NCBI RefSeq assembly: GCF_003602275.1
Contig: NZ_QZVT01000007.1
Span: forward strand, 1-64,000
Reading direction: 5' to 3'
Source of the DNA: Arthrobacter cheniae
GTDB taxonomy: Bacteria > Actinomycetota > Actinomycetes > Actinomycetales > Micrococcaceae
Length of the DNA stretch: 64,000 bases
Below, one piece after another: positions 1 through 8,559 of this stretch. The stretch's first letter is position 1; each line of letters starts with the position of its first letter. A program made the position numbers and the translations under genes. The notes under the pieces were generated by a model. That model did no database searches. It was not told where the DNA came from and saw only the letters and a list, made by a program, of their open reading frames with translations.

Positions 1-50
1 CGCTACAGCGGCCTCGCGCTGAGCCTCAGACAACGAGCTACTCGCATACA

Positions 51-103
51 TGAACTGCTCCTCGGAAGTTAGATTTCTAGTCCAACTTTCGGGGAGCAGT
101 TCA
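51..103. repeat. Long inverted repeat, possible terminator of the leftward operon
   Basis: Arms 51-70 and 84-103 pair over 20 bp (two would be G-U in RNA), with a 13-base loop at 71-83. It lies 28 bases past the stop of the leftward operon that ends at 131, so it is well placed as a transcription terminator. Neither strand shows a T-run after the stem, so a protein-binding dyad or element end is also possible. Bases 1-50 hold nothing I can assign. Confidence 0.55.
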
Positions 104-130
104 TGGTGCCGGGCCCCTTCTTGGTGAGCT

Positions 131-1330
131 CTACGGCGCTGCGACGGGCTCCGGTTGCTCCGTAGCTGGTACTGCACCCTTGGGGCGGGGCCGCGCCCAG
201 CGATCCATGACGGGCTTCTCCACGAGAGCGTAGAGGGCCCAACCGCCCAGGAGGGTCGCGACGAAGAACCCGGTGATCACGAGCAGCGCCATCGGGGTGT
301 CGTACACCTGGTCGCCGAGAAGGATGCGTCCGTAGAAGATGACGACTCCCTGGCAGAGGTAGAACCCGAAGGAAATGTTGCCGAGCCAGACCATCACCGG
401 TGAGGCGAGGAAAGTCTTGCGACCTGCGATGTCGCCGGCGGCGACAGTGCAGATGATGGCCGCTATCGGGATGATCGTCGCCACGTTGAAGCTGTAGACG
501 AAGGGGACCACCATCGCGAGAGCATACCCGGCGACGCAGATCAGCAAAGCCTGCCACATCTTGAGCGGGATCCACCGCTTGTCGAGCACGATCATTGCCA
601 GGATGGAGCCGAGGATGAACTCGAACAACCGTGACGGCGGAAAGATGTAGCCGAACCAGAACTGGGTGACCGAGACCGGGGTGAGAGGCGAGACCGGAGT
701 GGCTGGAATCAGGTAGGTGGTCACCAGCTGAACGGCAATCATTGCTCCCACCATGACCCAGGCCCACACCCACAGCCTGTTACCCGGGATGCGGCGCAGC
801 GGGATCATGATGAGAGGGAACAGCATGTAGAACAGCAGTTCGCTGTTCAGAGTCCAGGACGGTGGGTTGACCGCGACATAGACAGCGCCGTCCGGGAAGA
901 AGGAATTGACGAGGAACAGGTTGGAGATGATGCCCGTCGGCGTGTTGATCGCCGCGGCGAAGAGGATCATCGACAGCACCCACATGACGAGGTGGTTGGG
1001 GAATATTTTCAGCAGCCGGCGGCGCCAGAAACGCGTCGTCTGTTCGCCCGGCTTGTACGACCAAGCAAGCAGGAATCCGCTGAGCACGAAGAAGAACGAG
1101 ACTCCCACGTACCCTGCCTTGCTCACGAGCATCTCGAGGAACGAGCCGAGTTCCTGGTCGGCGAACGGGTTGATGGGGTCGTTTGGCGGGATGGGTGAGT
1201 TCGAGAGCGTGATGTGGAAGCAGAAGACGAGCAGCGCTGCGAAGAATCGCAGGCCGGTGAGCGAGGGCAGTTTGCTCAGGCCAGCCCTGGGTGGGCTGCT
1301 CGCCCCGGTCGTCGCGGTCGTCGCGGTCAT
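131..1330 (-). CDS. Acyltransferase 3 family integral membrane protein
   Basis: This 399-aa protein is a multi-pass membrane acyltransferase of the OafA/acyltransferase_3 type, a family that O-acylates sugars, lipids or natural products. The N-terminal family motif is present: an Arg in the first helix (R28) and a conserved His about ten residues on (H39). About ten hydrophobic segments follow, and the tail is Pro/Glu-rich. I chose the ATG at 1330 because it overlaps the stop of the upstream oxidase gene by 4 bases (ATGA), implying translational coupling; the frame stays open upstream inside that gene without coding character. As last gene of the operon it may acylate the cluster's product. 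The substrate cannot be read from the sequence. Confidence 0.85.
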   Translation of the reverse strand: MTATTATTGASSPPRAGLSKLPSLTGLRFFAALLVFCFHITLSNSPIPPNDPINPFADQELGSFLEMLVSKAGYVGVSFFFVLSGFLLAWSYKPGEQTTRFWRRRLLKIFPNHLVMWVLSMILFAAAINTPTGIISNLFLVNSFFPDGAVYVAVNPPSWTLNSELLFYMLFPLIMIPLRRIPGNRLWVWAWVMVGAMIAVQLVTTYLIPATPVSPLTPVSVTQFWFGYIFPPSRLFEFILGSILAMIVLDKRWIPLKMWQALLICVAGYALAMVVPFVYSFNVATIIPIAAIICTVAAGDIAGRKTFLASPVMVWLGNISFGFYLCQGVVIFYGRILLGDQVYDTPMALLVITGFFVATLLGGWALYALVEKPVMDRWARPRPKGAVPATEQPEPVAAP

Positions 1331-3030
1331 GGCCGGGCTTCGGGAAGCTCGATGCCGAGGCTGTGGGTGAAGAAGTTGGTCGGGTCCCACGCCTGTTTGG
1401 CCCGCTGGAGGCGCGGGTAGTTCGACTTGAAGTACAGTTCCTGCCACCCGGTCCCGGAGCGGTTGCGGGCCGGGTCCGCCATGTCGACGTCGGGGTAGTT
1501 GATGTAGCACCCGTCGAGCTGCTCGTTCGGTACGGGCACTCCCCCGGTGGCTGCGAACATCCCTTCGAAGGTGTCCCGCTCCCACCCGAGGTAGCAGTCG
1601 TCCTCGGACTCGTCGGGCCAGAAGGTCTGGAGGCAGAGCTTGAAGGCTGATCGCCGCTGCACGTTCGCCGTCGCGTCCGGGGCGACGGCGTTGACCTGAC
1701 CGCCGAAAGAGAACAGTACGAGCATCGTGTTCGGGTTGGTGAAGTCCGGACGGCTCATCTGGCGGTAGAGCACGCCGATCTGGTCGTCGGTGAAGCGCCG
1801 GTTGAGATAGGAGGATTTGTGCGCGCCGCGGCTCGTCGGGTTCGTGATGACCGGGTTATCTGTCCCTACTAGCCGCGTCGCTTGCAGCCAGGGGATCTCC
1901 CTCGTTGTGAAGAAGTCAGGCATCGCAGGCAGTTCCCCGGTAGGCGTGTCCAGAGGTTCCGGAGTCACTGCGACCTCGTCCAGGATGGCGGCCACGTAGC
2001 GGTCAATGACACCCTTCGCGTCGGGGCTTGCCGCGTCGATCTGGGTGAACATACCCATGTTCGCGTTCGCCTTCGAGCTGACGTTGAAAAGGCTGCTCAG
2101 GTGGGACTCGGGGGTGCCGGGCTCGCGGTACTTCTCGTGCCAGGCGCCGAAGTTCGTGATCAGCCTGCGAAACTTCACCTCGTCGAGCTGGTCCCAGGGA
2201 ATCGAGATGGCACTGACGAGGACCGTCGCTGGTGCGTTGATGAGCTGGTCCGACGGGTTGGATCCGGATGCGCCCGGAGAACGGAACCAGTATTTGGTCA
2301 CGATCCCCCAGTTGCCGCCGCCGCCGCCGGTGTGAGCCCACCAGAGCTCATTCAGGGCGCCTTTGTCGTCCCTGGAGGCTACGGTGGTCTTGGTCTTGCC
2401 GTCAGCTGCGACGGTGACAACTTCGACCGCGTACAGGTGGTCTGTCACCAGCCCGTGGGAACGCGACAGCAAGCCGTAGCCGCCGCCGGCGATATGTCCG
2501 CCCGCACCCACGCTGTAGCAGATGCCACCGGGTATCGTGACACCCCAGTTCTTGTAAAGGGTCTCGTAGACGTTCATCAATCGGGCTCCGGGCTCGACGA
2601 CGAACGCGCGCATCTTCTTGTCGTAGTAGACGGCGTTCATGGGCGACACATCGAGGATCACCTCAATGCTCGGGTTGCACACGAAGTCGGCGAAGCAGTG
2701 CCCGCCGCTGCGCACGGACACCTTCTTGCCCGTGCTGACCGCGTCCCGAACGGCGCTCTCGGCGTCCCTGGTGCTGGTGATCAGCCGCACGTACTCGGGT
2801 CGGGCGACAAACCGCTGGTTGTTGCCTGTCATCAAATCCCGATAGCGCGAGTCCGATGGCCCGATGATCGACCCGTCGGGTGTGGCCGGTCCCGTGGCGG
2901 CGTTAGCCGCGGAAGCGCCGGCTGTCTCGAACACGGCAAGTGACCCAACGGCTGCCGCGGTGGCTGATCCGCCGAGGAAATGTCTCCTGCCGAGGCCTGC
3001 CTTTTCCGTGGCTTTGTCCTTGGTTCTCAT
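1327..3030 (-). CDS. Tat-exported FAD-linked oxidase (BBE/GOOX type), bicovalent flavin
   Basis: This 567-aa flavoprotein starts with a twin-arginine signal (RRHFLGG at 15-21, then a hydrophobic stretch to about 41), so it should be folded and exported. It has the PF01565 FAD domain and a C-terminal BBE segment (YINYPDVD near residue 520). H111 in RSGGH and C171 in GGICYSVGAGG sit where 6-S-cysteinyl, 8-alpha-N1-histidyl FAD is attached in glucooligosaccharide oxidase and berberine bridge enzyme. Family members oxidise sugars at C1, or alcohols and alkaloids, using O2. The start overlaps the propeller gene stop by 4 bases (ATGA). Given the neighbours, a carbohydrate substrate is likely; the exact one is not shown. 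Confidence 0.88.
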   Translation of the reverse strand: MRTKDKATEKAGLGRRHFLGGSATAAAVGSLAVFETAGASAANAATGPATPDGSIIGPSDSRYRDLMTGNNQRFVARPEYVRLITSTRDAESAVRDAVSTGKKVSVRSGGHCFADFVCNPSIEVILDVSPMNAVYYDKKMRAFVVEPGARLMNVYETLYKNWGVTIPGGICYSVGAGGHIAGGGYGLLSRSHGLVTDHLYAVEVVTVAADGKTKTTVASRDDKGALNELWWAHTGGGGGNWGIVTKYWFRSPGASGSNPSDQLINAPATVLVSAISIPWDQLDEVKFRRLITNFGAWHEKYREPGTPESHLSSLFNVSSKANANMGMFTQIDAASPDAKGVIDRYVAAILDEVAVTPEPLDTPTGELPAMPDFFTTREIPWLQATRLVGTDNPVITNPTSRGAHKSSYLNRRFTDDQIGVLYRQMSRPDFTNPNTMLVLFSFGGQVNAVAPDATANVQRRSAFKLCLQTFWPDESEDDCYLGWERDTFEGMFAATGGVPVPNEQLDGCYINYPDVDMADPARNRSGTGWQELYFKSNYPRLQRAKQAWDPTNFFTHSLGIELPEARP

Positions 3031-4301
3031 CGCTGATGGCCTCCTTGTCGTGTCAGGTTGGGGTGCAGGGTGATCTCTGCTTTCGGTGCCACGAAATAGT
3101 GCTGGACGGAGTAGGAGATGGTGGCGAAATCGTCGATGCCGCGGGAACCGAAGTCACCAGCGACTATGCGCGCGATGGATTCGCCCGAGACTTTCCACTT
3201 CAGGAACAGGCCCTTTTGCAGGTCGACCGCCTTGTAGTAGTACGCGCCCTGCCAAGGATTTGGTCCGCGAAGTCCGATGAGGAACTCGTCATCGCCGTCA
3301 CCGTCGAAGTCCCGGCACATGACCGTGTGGCCTGGGCCTTCGCCGTTCTCGTTCGGGTCCCCGTAGATGTCCAGGAGGTGGCGCGTCCAGCCGGCGGCCT
3401 CCTCTTCACCGCCGCTGCGGGTGTAGACGGCCACCGTGTTGCCATGGAAGGGTTCGATCGCTGCGACGTAGGCAAGCGGGTCATCGCCCACACGACCGCC
3501 GTCCACATCCCCGCTGCCCTTGAATGTGGTCAGCTCGAACTGGGATTCCTCGCCGTCGCCGATGTGCTCGTACTTCCAGGTGTTCGAGTCCTCTTCGTAG
3601 TAGAGCCAGGTAACGCCTTCATCTGATGCCATCAGGATGGAGTCCAGTGCTGATCCTGGGATCAGATTGGTTTTCCGTGCGACGCCGTGGATCATCCTGA
3701 AGTCGGTGTCGGAGATGATCTCCTTGTCCCACTCGGTCCGCGGGTCATCCGGTTCGGTGAAGAGAACCACGGGAAGCACCGCGTGAACGTCCTCGACCGC
3801 AACGATGGGGAACCCGATGACCTGGGTACGGTCCGTCCTGGTGAAGTGGCCGACGCGGAGGCGGTGCATCCCAATGGCACGTCCGATGTGATGACGTTTC
3901 CACGGCGCTGTGTCCTCTGCATCCTTGCCCGGGTTCTCGATCCAGTCGATCTTGCCGCCTTCAGGATCTGCGTGGTGGATTGTGCCGCCGGGCCCGTACA
4001 GCTGGTAGCAGACGACCAAGTCGTCGGTGCCGTTGCCGGTGATGTCCCCGAAGTCCATGCCGACCGGCTCTTTGATCTTGTCGATGATCAAGCGCTTCTC
4101 CCAGGTCGGGTTCTTGTACCAGTAGATTTCCCCGAGGGATAGGCCGTAGCCGACGAGGTCCGGACGACCGTCCCCGTCAATGTCAGCCGCCTCGAGCCAG
4201 TACCCGTCCCGCAGGAAATCGGTGACTGTCTCGCTGCCGAAGAGTGGTTCCGTGATGTCCAGGCTTGGGATCGTGGGGCCTGCTATTGCTGGTGTTGTCA
4301 T
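3027..4301 (-). CDS. FG-GAP/VCBS beta-propeller protein resembling the N-terminal domain of aldos-2-ulose dehydratase
   Basis: This 424-aa protein has repeated Ca-loop type motifs (DIDGDGRPD at 40-48 and DFDGDGDDE near 335), as in FG-GAP beta-propellers, and no signal peptide. Several stretches match what I know of the propeller of fungal aldos-2-ulose dehydratase/isomerase (AUDH): DGYWLEA, GMHRLRVGHFTRTDR, EPDDPRTE, FHGNTVAVYT, and ATISYSV near the end. AUDH converts 2-keto sugars or 1,5-anhydrofructose to pyrones (microthecin, cortalcerone). Here the protein stops after the propeller, and the cupin part appears to be the separate first gene of the operon (6815-7498). A good ribosome site precedes the ATG, and the gene is coupled to the downstream oxidase. 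The homology rests on remembered motifs, not a search. Confidence 0.72.
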   Translation of the reverse strand: MTTPAIAGPTIPSLDITEPLFGSETVTDFLRDGYWLEAADIDGDGRPDLVGYGLSLGEIYWYKNPTWEKRLIIDKIKEPVGMDFGDITGNGTDDLVVCYQLYGPGGTIHHADPEGGKIDWIENPGKDAEDTAPWKRHHIGRAIGMHRLRVGHFTRTDRTQVIGFPIVAVEDVHAVLPVVLFTEPDDPRTEWDKEIISDTDFRMIHGVARKTNLIPGSALDSILMASDEGVTWLYYEEDSNTWKYEHIGDGEESQFELTTFKGSGDVDGGRVGDDPLAYVAAIEPFHGNTVAVYTRSGGEEEAAGWTRHLLDIYGDPNENGEGPGHTVMCRDFDGDGDDEFLIGLRGPNPWQGAYYYKAVDLQKGLFLKWKVSGESIARIVAGDFGSRGIDDFATISYSVQHYFVAPKAEITLHPNLTRQGGHQR

Positions 4302-4319
4302 GGCGGTACCTTTCGTGGG

Positions 4320-5516
4320 TCAGCCGACGGCTGTCGGTGAGAGTGAGGAAGAAGGGGTGGGGGTATTGGTGCCACGGGCCCGTCGGGCAGCCGCCAGGAT
4401 CAGTGCCAGCGCGACGGCGGCCAGGCCCGCACCGACCCAGACGGGTGACACGTATCCGAAGCCGGCAGCGATAGTCACCCCGCCTAGGTAGGCGCCGATC
4501 GCGTTTCCGAGGTTGAAGGCCGAGATGTTGACACCCGAAGCGAGGGTGGGTGCCTGGCTCGCGAAGGACAGAACCCGCATCTGCATGCCTGGCACCGCCG
4601 CAAAACCGACCGCGCCGAGGAGGAATACTGCGACAGCTGCAAACCACGGGTTGTGGATGGCTACGGTGAAGGCAAGCAGTACGACCGTCAGACCGGACAG
4701 CAAGGTGATGAGCGTCTTGTCGAGATTCAAGTCCGCAGCTCGTCCCCCGCCGATGTTGCCGACAAAGAGCCCCGTACCGAACAGGACGAGCATCCACGGG
4801 ACGGCCGAGGGCGAGAAGCCGGCGAGGTCGATGAGCATCGGTGCGATGTAGGTGAAGGACCCGAACATGGCGCCGAAGCCGAAGACGGTGACAAGGATGG
4901 ACAGCCACACCTGGCCGCTGGTGAAGGCCCGCAGCTCGCGTCGCAGGCTTCCAGCGGCCCGGTACTCGGCAGCGCGCTGAGGTATGAGTGCGACCAGTCC
5001 GATGAAGGCGACAACGCCGATGGCGGTAATGGCCCAAAAGGTCGACCTCCACCCGTAACTCTGTCCGAGGAAGGTTCCCAGTGGAACTCCCAGCACGTTC
5101 GCGATGGTGAGCCCCGCGAACATGAGCGAGATGGCTCGCGCCCTTCGGTCGGGGGTGACAAGGGTCGACGCAAGAACTGCGCCGATGCCGAAGAAGGCGC
5201 CGTGACAGAGAGCTGCCACGATGCGTCCGGCCATCATGACCGCGTACGTGTCGGCGACGGCCGAGATCAGGTTGCCTGCGATGAACAGGACCATGAGGGC
5301 ACACAGCACGCTTTTTGGCTTGAGCGATGCCGTCGCCGCGGTCACGAAAATTCCGCCGACCGCGACACTGAGCGCGTAGCCCGAAACGAGATAGCCGGCG
5401 ACCGGGATGCTGACGTCGAAGTCTGCTGCTACTTCCGGTAGTAGTCCAAGGATGACGAATTCGGTAAGGCCGATGCCGAAGCCGCCCAGTGCAAGGGCAA
5501 AAAGTCCGAGGGGCAT
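4320..5516 (-). CDS. MFS transporter, DHA1-type efflux
   Basis: This 398-aa protein has 12 predicted membrane helices and the look of the AraJ/YdhP-like drug:H+ antiporter 1 subgroup (an N-terminal GLTEFVILGLLPEVA segment, and DRRARAISLMFAG in the middle loop). These exporters move sugars, nucleosides or small drugs outwards. The start ATG at 5516 has an AAGGA ribosome site; longer in-frame extensions upstream lack coding character. It lies 18 bases before the propeller gene in one transcription unit, so it is the natural export or self-protection pump for the cluster product. Confidence 0.87.
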   Translation of the reverse strand: MPLGLFALALGGFGIGLTEFVILGLLPEVAADFDVSIPVAGYLVSGYALSVAVGGIFVTAATASLKPKSVLCALMVLFIAGNLISAVADTYAVMMAGRIVAALCHGAFFGIGAVLASTLVTPDRRARAISLMFAGLTIANVLGVPLGTFLGQSYGWRSTFWAITAIGVVAFIGLVALIPQRAAEYRAAGSLRRELRAFTSGQVWLSILVTVFGFGAMFGSFTYIAPMLIDLAGFSPSAVPWMLVLFGTGLFVGNIGGGRAADLNLDKTLITLLSGLTVVLLAFTVAIHNPWFAAVAVFLLGAVGFAAVPGMQMRVLSFASQAPTLASGVNISAFNLGNAIGAYLGGVTIAAGFGYVSPVWVGAGLAAVALALILAAARRARGTNTPTPSSSLSPTAVG

Positions 5517-5571
5517 GGGGTCTTCCTTCTTGGGGCAGGCAGCGGTTGCCCCTGCCTGCCCCGGTAGTGGA

Positions 5572-6738
5572 TCAGGCGAAGACGGGCATGCTCTCAGCGC
5601 CGGGCACGAAGGGCATGACCGCGGGACCGATTTTGAAGAAGTGCGCGGTCGCAGCGATGGTCCGTTCGGTCGCCCGGCCATCGCCGTATGGGTTGATCGC
5701 GCCCGCCATATCGCGGTAGGCGACGGGATCGTTGAGGAGCCGGGAGACTTCAGCGACGATCTGCCCGCGGTTGCGGCTGACAAGACGGGAGCTTCCCGTC
5801 AAGATGGACTCGCACCGCTCGGTGATGTCCCGCAGGACCAGGGTCGGCTTGCCCAGGGCGGGCCCCTCTTCCTCGGCGCCGGAACTGTCCGAGAGGATGA
5901 TGTCACTCCGACGGAGCAGCCGGCAGAAACTCAGGTAGGGCAGTGGATCGACGAGGTTGATGTTTGGGATACCCGAGAGAATGGGGAGCATGATCTCGCG
6001 TACCCGCGGGTTCAGGTGCAGGGGGACCACGATGCGCACGTCGTTTCGAGCCGCGATGTCCGCCAGAGCTTCGGCAATCTCCCTCATCGGCTGACCGATG
6101 GTTTCGCGACGGTGCGTCGTGGCGAGGATGACGCGACGCGGATCGTCGTCGAGGTCATTGAGGACTTCCGCCCCGTAGGTGTGAAGGTTCTGCATACCCC
6201 ACTGCAAAGCGTCGACAATGGTATTGCCGGTGACGACGATGGAGCTCTCGCGGATCCCCTCGCGAATGAGGTTGGCGCTGTTCCCGGGAGTCGGGGCGAG
6301 ATGCAGTGCGGCGATCTGGGCGACGAGCTTCCGGTTGGCTTCCTCGGGGAACGGTGAATAGTTGTTGCCGCTGCGCAGGCCGGCCTCCACATGGATGATC
6401 GGTACGGAGCGGTGCAGGGCCGCGAGGGCCCCGGCCAGCGTGGAGGCTGTGTCGCCGTGCACCATGACCGCGTCCAGTCCCTCCATGTGGTCCCCGGCGC
6501 ATAGTCCCTCGAGCATGCGGTGTGTGACCTGCGAGAGGGTCTGCTTATCCCTCATGACCCCGAGCTCGACGTCGGGGGTGATGCGGAATTCCTGAAGAGT
6601 GTTGTCGAGCATCTCGCGGTGCTGTCCGGTCGAAATGAGGACGGGCCGGAAACGAGGGTCGTCGATGAGGGAGTGAATGATGGGTGCGAACTTGACCGCT
6701 TCCGGACGTGTGCCGAAGACGACTCCGATGGTTTTCAT
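5572..6738 (-). CDS. UDP-N-acetylglucosamine 2-epimerase-like enzyme (WecB family), divergent
   Basis: This 388-aa protein has the GT-B epimerase fold. GTRPE is at 9-13. The catalytic set known from E. coli WecB is conserved: D96 (HGDT), E118 (HVEAGLR), E132 and R136 (PEEANR), and H209 (THRRE). WecB interconverts UDP-GlcNAc and UDP-ManNAc; hydrolysing relatives release ManNAc. The C-terminal nucleotide-binding block departs from consensus: SDSSGAEEEG replaces the usual TDSGGIQEEA, and ERCE replaces ERPE. It may therefore use another sugar nucleotide or give another product. The ATG at 6738 follows a strong AGGAG. Setting in the operon suggests it feeds a sugar to the propeller/cupin enzymes; that is inference. 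Confidence 0.85.
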   Translation of the reverse strand: MKTIGVVFGTRPEAVKFAPIIHSLIDDPRFRPVLISTGQHREMLDNTLQEFRITPDVELGVMRDKQTLSQVTHRMLEGLCAGDHMEGLDAVMVHGDTASTLAGALAALHRSVPIIHVEAGLRSGNNYSPFPEEANRKLVAQIAALHLAPTPGNSANLIREGIRESSIVVTGNTIVDALQWGMQNLHTYGAEVLNDLDDDPRRVILATTHRRETIGQPMREIAEALADIAARNDVRIVVPLHLNPRVREIMLPILSGIPNINLVDPLPYLSFCRLLRRSDIILSDSSGAEEEGPALGKPTLVLRDITERCESILTGSSRLVSRNRGQIVAEVSRLLNDPVAYRDMAGAINPYGDGRATERTIAATAHFFKIGPAVMPFVPGAESMPVFA

Positions 6739-6814
6739 GATGATCTCCTTGGGGCATGGGTGATGGCGGCGCCGGGATGGCCGGCGCTGGCAGAAGCTGG
6801 AGAGTGCGGAGCGC

Positions 6815-7498
6815 TTAGATCTGGTGGTATTCGAGGGCGAGCCAGATGCAGTCTGTGTCTGCTTTGTACTGGTGCCAGGGGTAGAGAAAGCCGGCGGGCT
6901 GTTGGGTGCAGAAGGGGACTGGGTTAGTGGCACCTGGAGCCAGAATCTGGTCCTCGTACAGCGCTGTCTGGTCTTTCGCGGTGAACTTTTGCATGCGGCC
7001 GATACCCGAAATCTGGGTGTGGATTTCGATGAAGGGATGCTCGTTGTGGATGCCGCAGTCAGTGCCGGCGGGGCTGAACCACAGATTGGCTTTGAGCTCG
7101 AAGTCCCCGACGCCGAGCCCGGGAGAGTGCAACGCCTGGGCCTTATCGATCTCGACCGCACCGAGGCTTTGCTGAACGGACTTGAGCAGAACTGGATGGT
7201 CCTCCCCTGGTCCGTAGAAATCAGTCCAGCCCAGGTTGCGTGCTAAATGCTCCTGCTCAGGGATGTCCTGCACAGAGAAGACCCCTAGGAGGTGCCCCGA
7301 GACGCGGCCATCGACGAGGATCGTTGAGCTGAACGGGGGAAGGGCGCTTGACTGCTGTGCACCTACCCAGGCGTCAGAGGCTGACATGTTGACGACGATA
7401 TTCCGGCCGGGAATGACGTAATCCGTGACGGATCGCAGGATTTCTGCGTAGGCAAGTGGGCTGGAAAAGGACAGCAATTCCTGTGTTGACGCTTGCAT
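6815..7498 (-). CDS. Cupin-fold protein resembling the cupin domain of aldos-2-ulose dehydratase/isomerase
   Basis: This 227-aa protein is the first gene of the leftward operon. The C-terminal half shows a cupin metal site: GIHNEHPFIEIH (149-160, with H151, H154, E158 and H160 as candidate ligands) and a late YPWHQY (H209), before a final WLALEYH strand. The same order (HNH...EIH, then DYPWH...VAFEF) marks the cupin part of fungal AUDH, which follows the propeller in one chain there. Here propeller and cupin are separate genes about 2.5 kb apart in one operon. The ATG at 7498 has an AGGGG ribosome site; upstream in-frame sequence belongs to the promoter region. It could instead be a generic sugar-isomerase cupin. 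Confidence 0.66.
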   Translation of the reverse strand: MQASTQELLSFSSPLAYAEILRSVTDYVIPGRNIVVNMSASDAWVGAQQSSALPPFSSTILVDGRVSGHLLGVFSVQDIPEQEHLARNLGWTDFYGPGEDHPVLLKSVQQSLGAVEIDKAQALHSPGLGVGDFELKANLWFSPAGTDCGIHNEHPFIEIHTQISGIGRMQKFTAKDQTALYEDQILAPGATNPVPFCTQQPAGFLYPWHQYKADTDCIWLALEYHQI

Positions 7499-7564
7499 GG
7501 GGTACCCCTGAAGATGTCGACAGTGAATGATCCGCGGCCGAAGTCGGACGACGGCAACAAAAAA

Positions 7565-7602
7565 GCGGGACACCGAGGCGAGTGGCGACACCGGTGTTCC
7601 GC
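7565..7602. promoter_or_regulatory. Inverted repeat in the divergent promoter region of the metabolite cluster
   Basis: Arms 7565-7575 and 7592-7602 match over 10 of 11 positions, and a perfect 10-bp palindrome (ACACCGGTGT, 7588-7597) overlaps the right arm. An 8-bp palindrome, TGTCGACA, lies at 7515-7522. All are in the 173-bp space between the divergent starts at 7498 and 7672, so they are candidate operators for joint control of both arms. No regulator gene is inside the cluster. Confidence 0.45.
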
Positions 7603-7671
7603 TGGGCCAAGTATCAACAGGGGAAGGCAAATCTAGCCACGCCCTGTCAGTGATAGGCAGAGCAGGGACAG

Positions 7672-8559
7672 GTGGGAAGCGGTCGGCGCAGCAAGACTGG
7701 TTCAATGACCCTTGACCTGCTCGCGCACCTGTCTGCACCCGAACCACATCGATGTGCGGTCCGCTTCTATGACAGGACGATTCAGGTAGCTGACGGTCAA
7801 CACATCCGGGTCAGGGTCTATGAGCCGGAGGATGTTGCCGGGATTACGCTCGTGTGGGCGCATGGTGGCAGCTGGACGCGGGGCTCGATCGATGACTGGC
7901 ACGACGCTTGCCTGCAGCTCGCGACACTGGGGCGAGCACGGCTCGTGAGCGTCGGTTACCGGCTGGCACCAAAGTGGCAGCATCCGACCGCGGTGATGGA
8001 CATCTCGTGCGCCATCCGCTGGAGCGATACACAATTTGGTGGTGCCACCTACGTCGGCGGAGACAGTGCGGGAGGAACACTGGCAGCTGGTGCCGCCCTT
8101 TTCGCTCGAGACAGCGGGTTCGGTCTCGCCGGGCAGATCCTGGCGTATCCACCGCTCGATCCAGCTTGCACATCCCCGTCCTACCACCAACCCGAGCAAC
8201 CATTTCCTCCGCATTCAATGCTGATGCACGCCTGGCGACAGTACGTAGGAACCGACGGGACGCTACCCAGATCGAAGTACCTCACCCCGATCCATGAAGA
8301 GCACCTAGCCGGCGTCTGCCGTACAGCGCTGCTCGTTGGCCCTTCCGATCCTGTGTTCGACGATGTCCGTGCCTTGGCAAAGAAGCTCCGTGATGCGGCC
8401 GTTAGCGTTTCCCTCTGTGAGGACCCATGGGTCTTCCACGGCCAGTTCCTCAGTACCTCGGCGCGCGCCAATCCTGTTCACCAGTGGGTGCAGTTGGAGC
8501 TCAAACGCATGGGTCTCGACCTGGCCACCAACAAGACACCCGAAACGAGCACACCATGA
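7672..8559 (+). CDS. Alpha/beta hydrolase fold-3 (HSL-type) esterase
   Basis: This 295-aa protein belongs to the hormone-sensitive-lipase family. The oxyanion HGG is at 64-66, the nucleophile elbow GGDSAGG has S132, and a late Asp (GPSDPVFDD) and His (VFHGQF) complete the triad. Members hydrolyse short acyl esters and lactones. I took the GTG at 7672 because a GGGA-type ribosome site lies just before it; the ATG at 7705 has none but gives a more typical N-terminus, so the start is uncertain. It overlaps the next gene by 4 bases (ATGA). In this cluster it could remove or transfer the acyl group added by the acyltransferase, or open a lactone from the oxidase. Confidence 0.82.
   Translation: MGSGRRSKTGSMTLDLLAHLSAPEPHRCAVRFYDRTIQVADGQHIRVRVYEPEDVAGITLVWAHGGSWTRGSIDDWHDACLQLATLGRARLVSVGYRLAPKWQHPTAVMDISCAIRWSDTQFGGATYVGGDSAGGTLAAGAALFARDSGFGLAGQILAYPPLDPACTSPSYHQPEQPFPPHSMLMHAWRQYVGTDGTLPRSKYLTPIHEEHLAGVCRTALLVGPSDPVFDDVRALAKKLRDAAVSVSLCEDPWVFHGQFLSTSARANPVHQWVQLELKRMGLDLATNKTPETSTP

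Noticed and set aside
7705-8559. Shorter start for the esterase at ATG 7705
   Set aside because: It gives a natural N-terminus but has no ribosome site, whereas the GTG at 7672 does. Kept as an alternative, not the main call.
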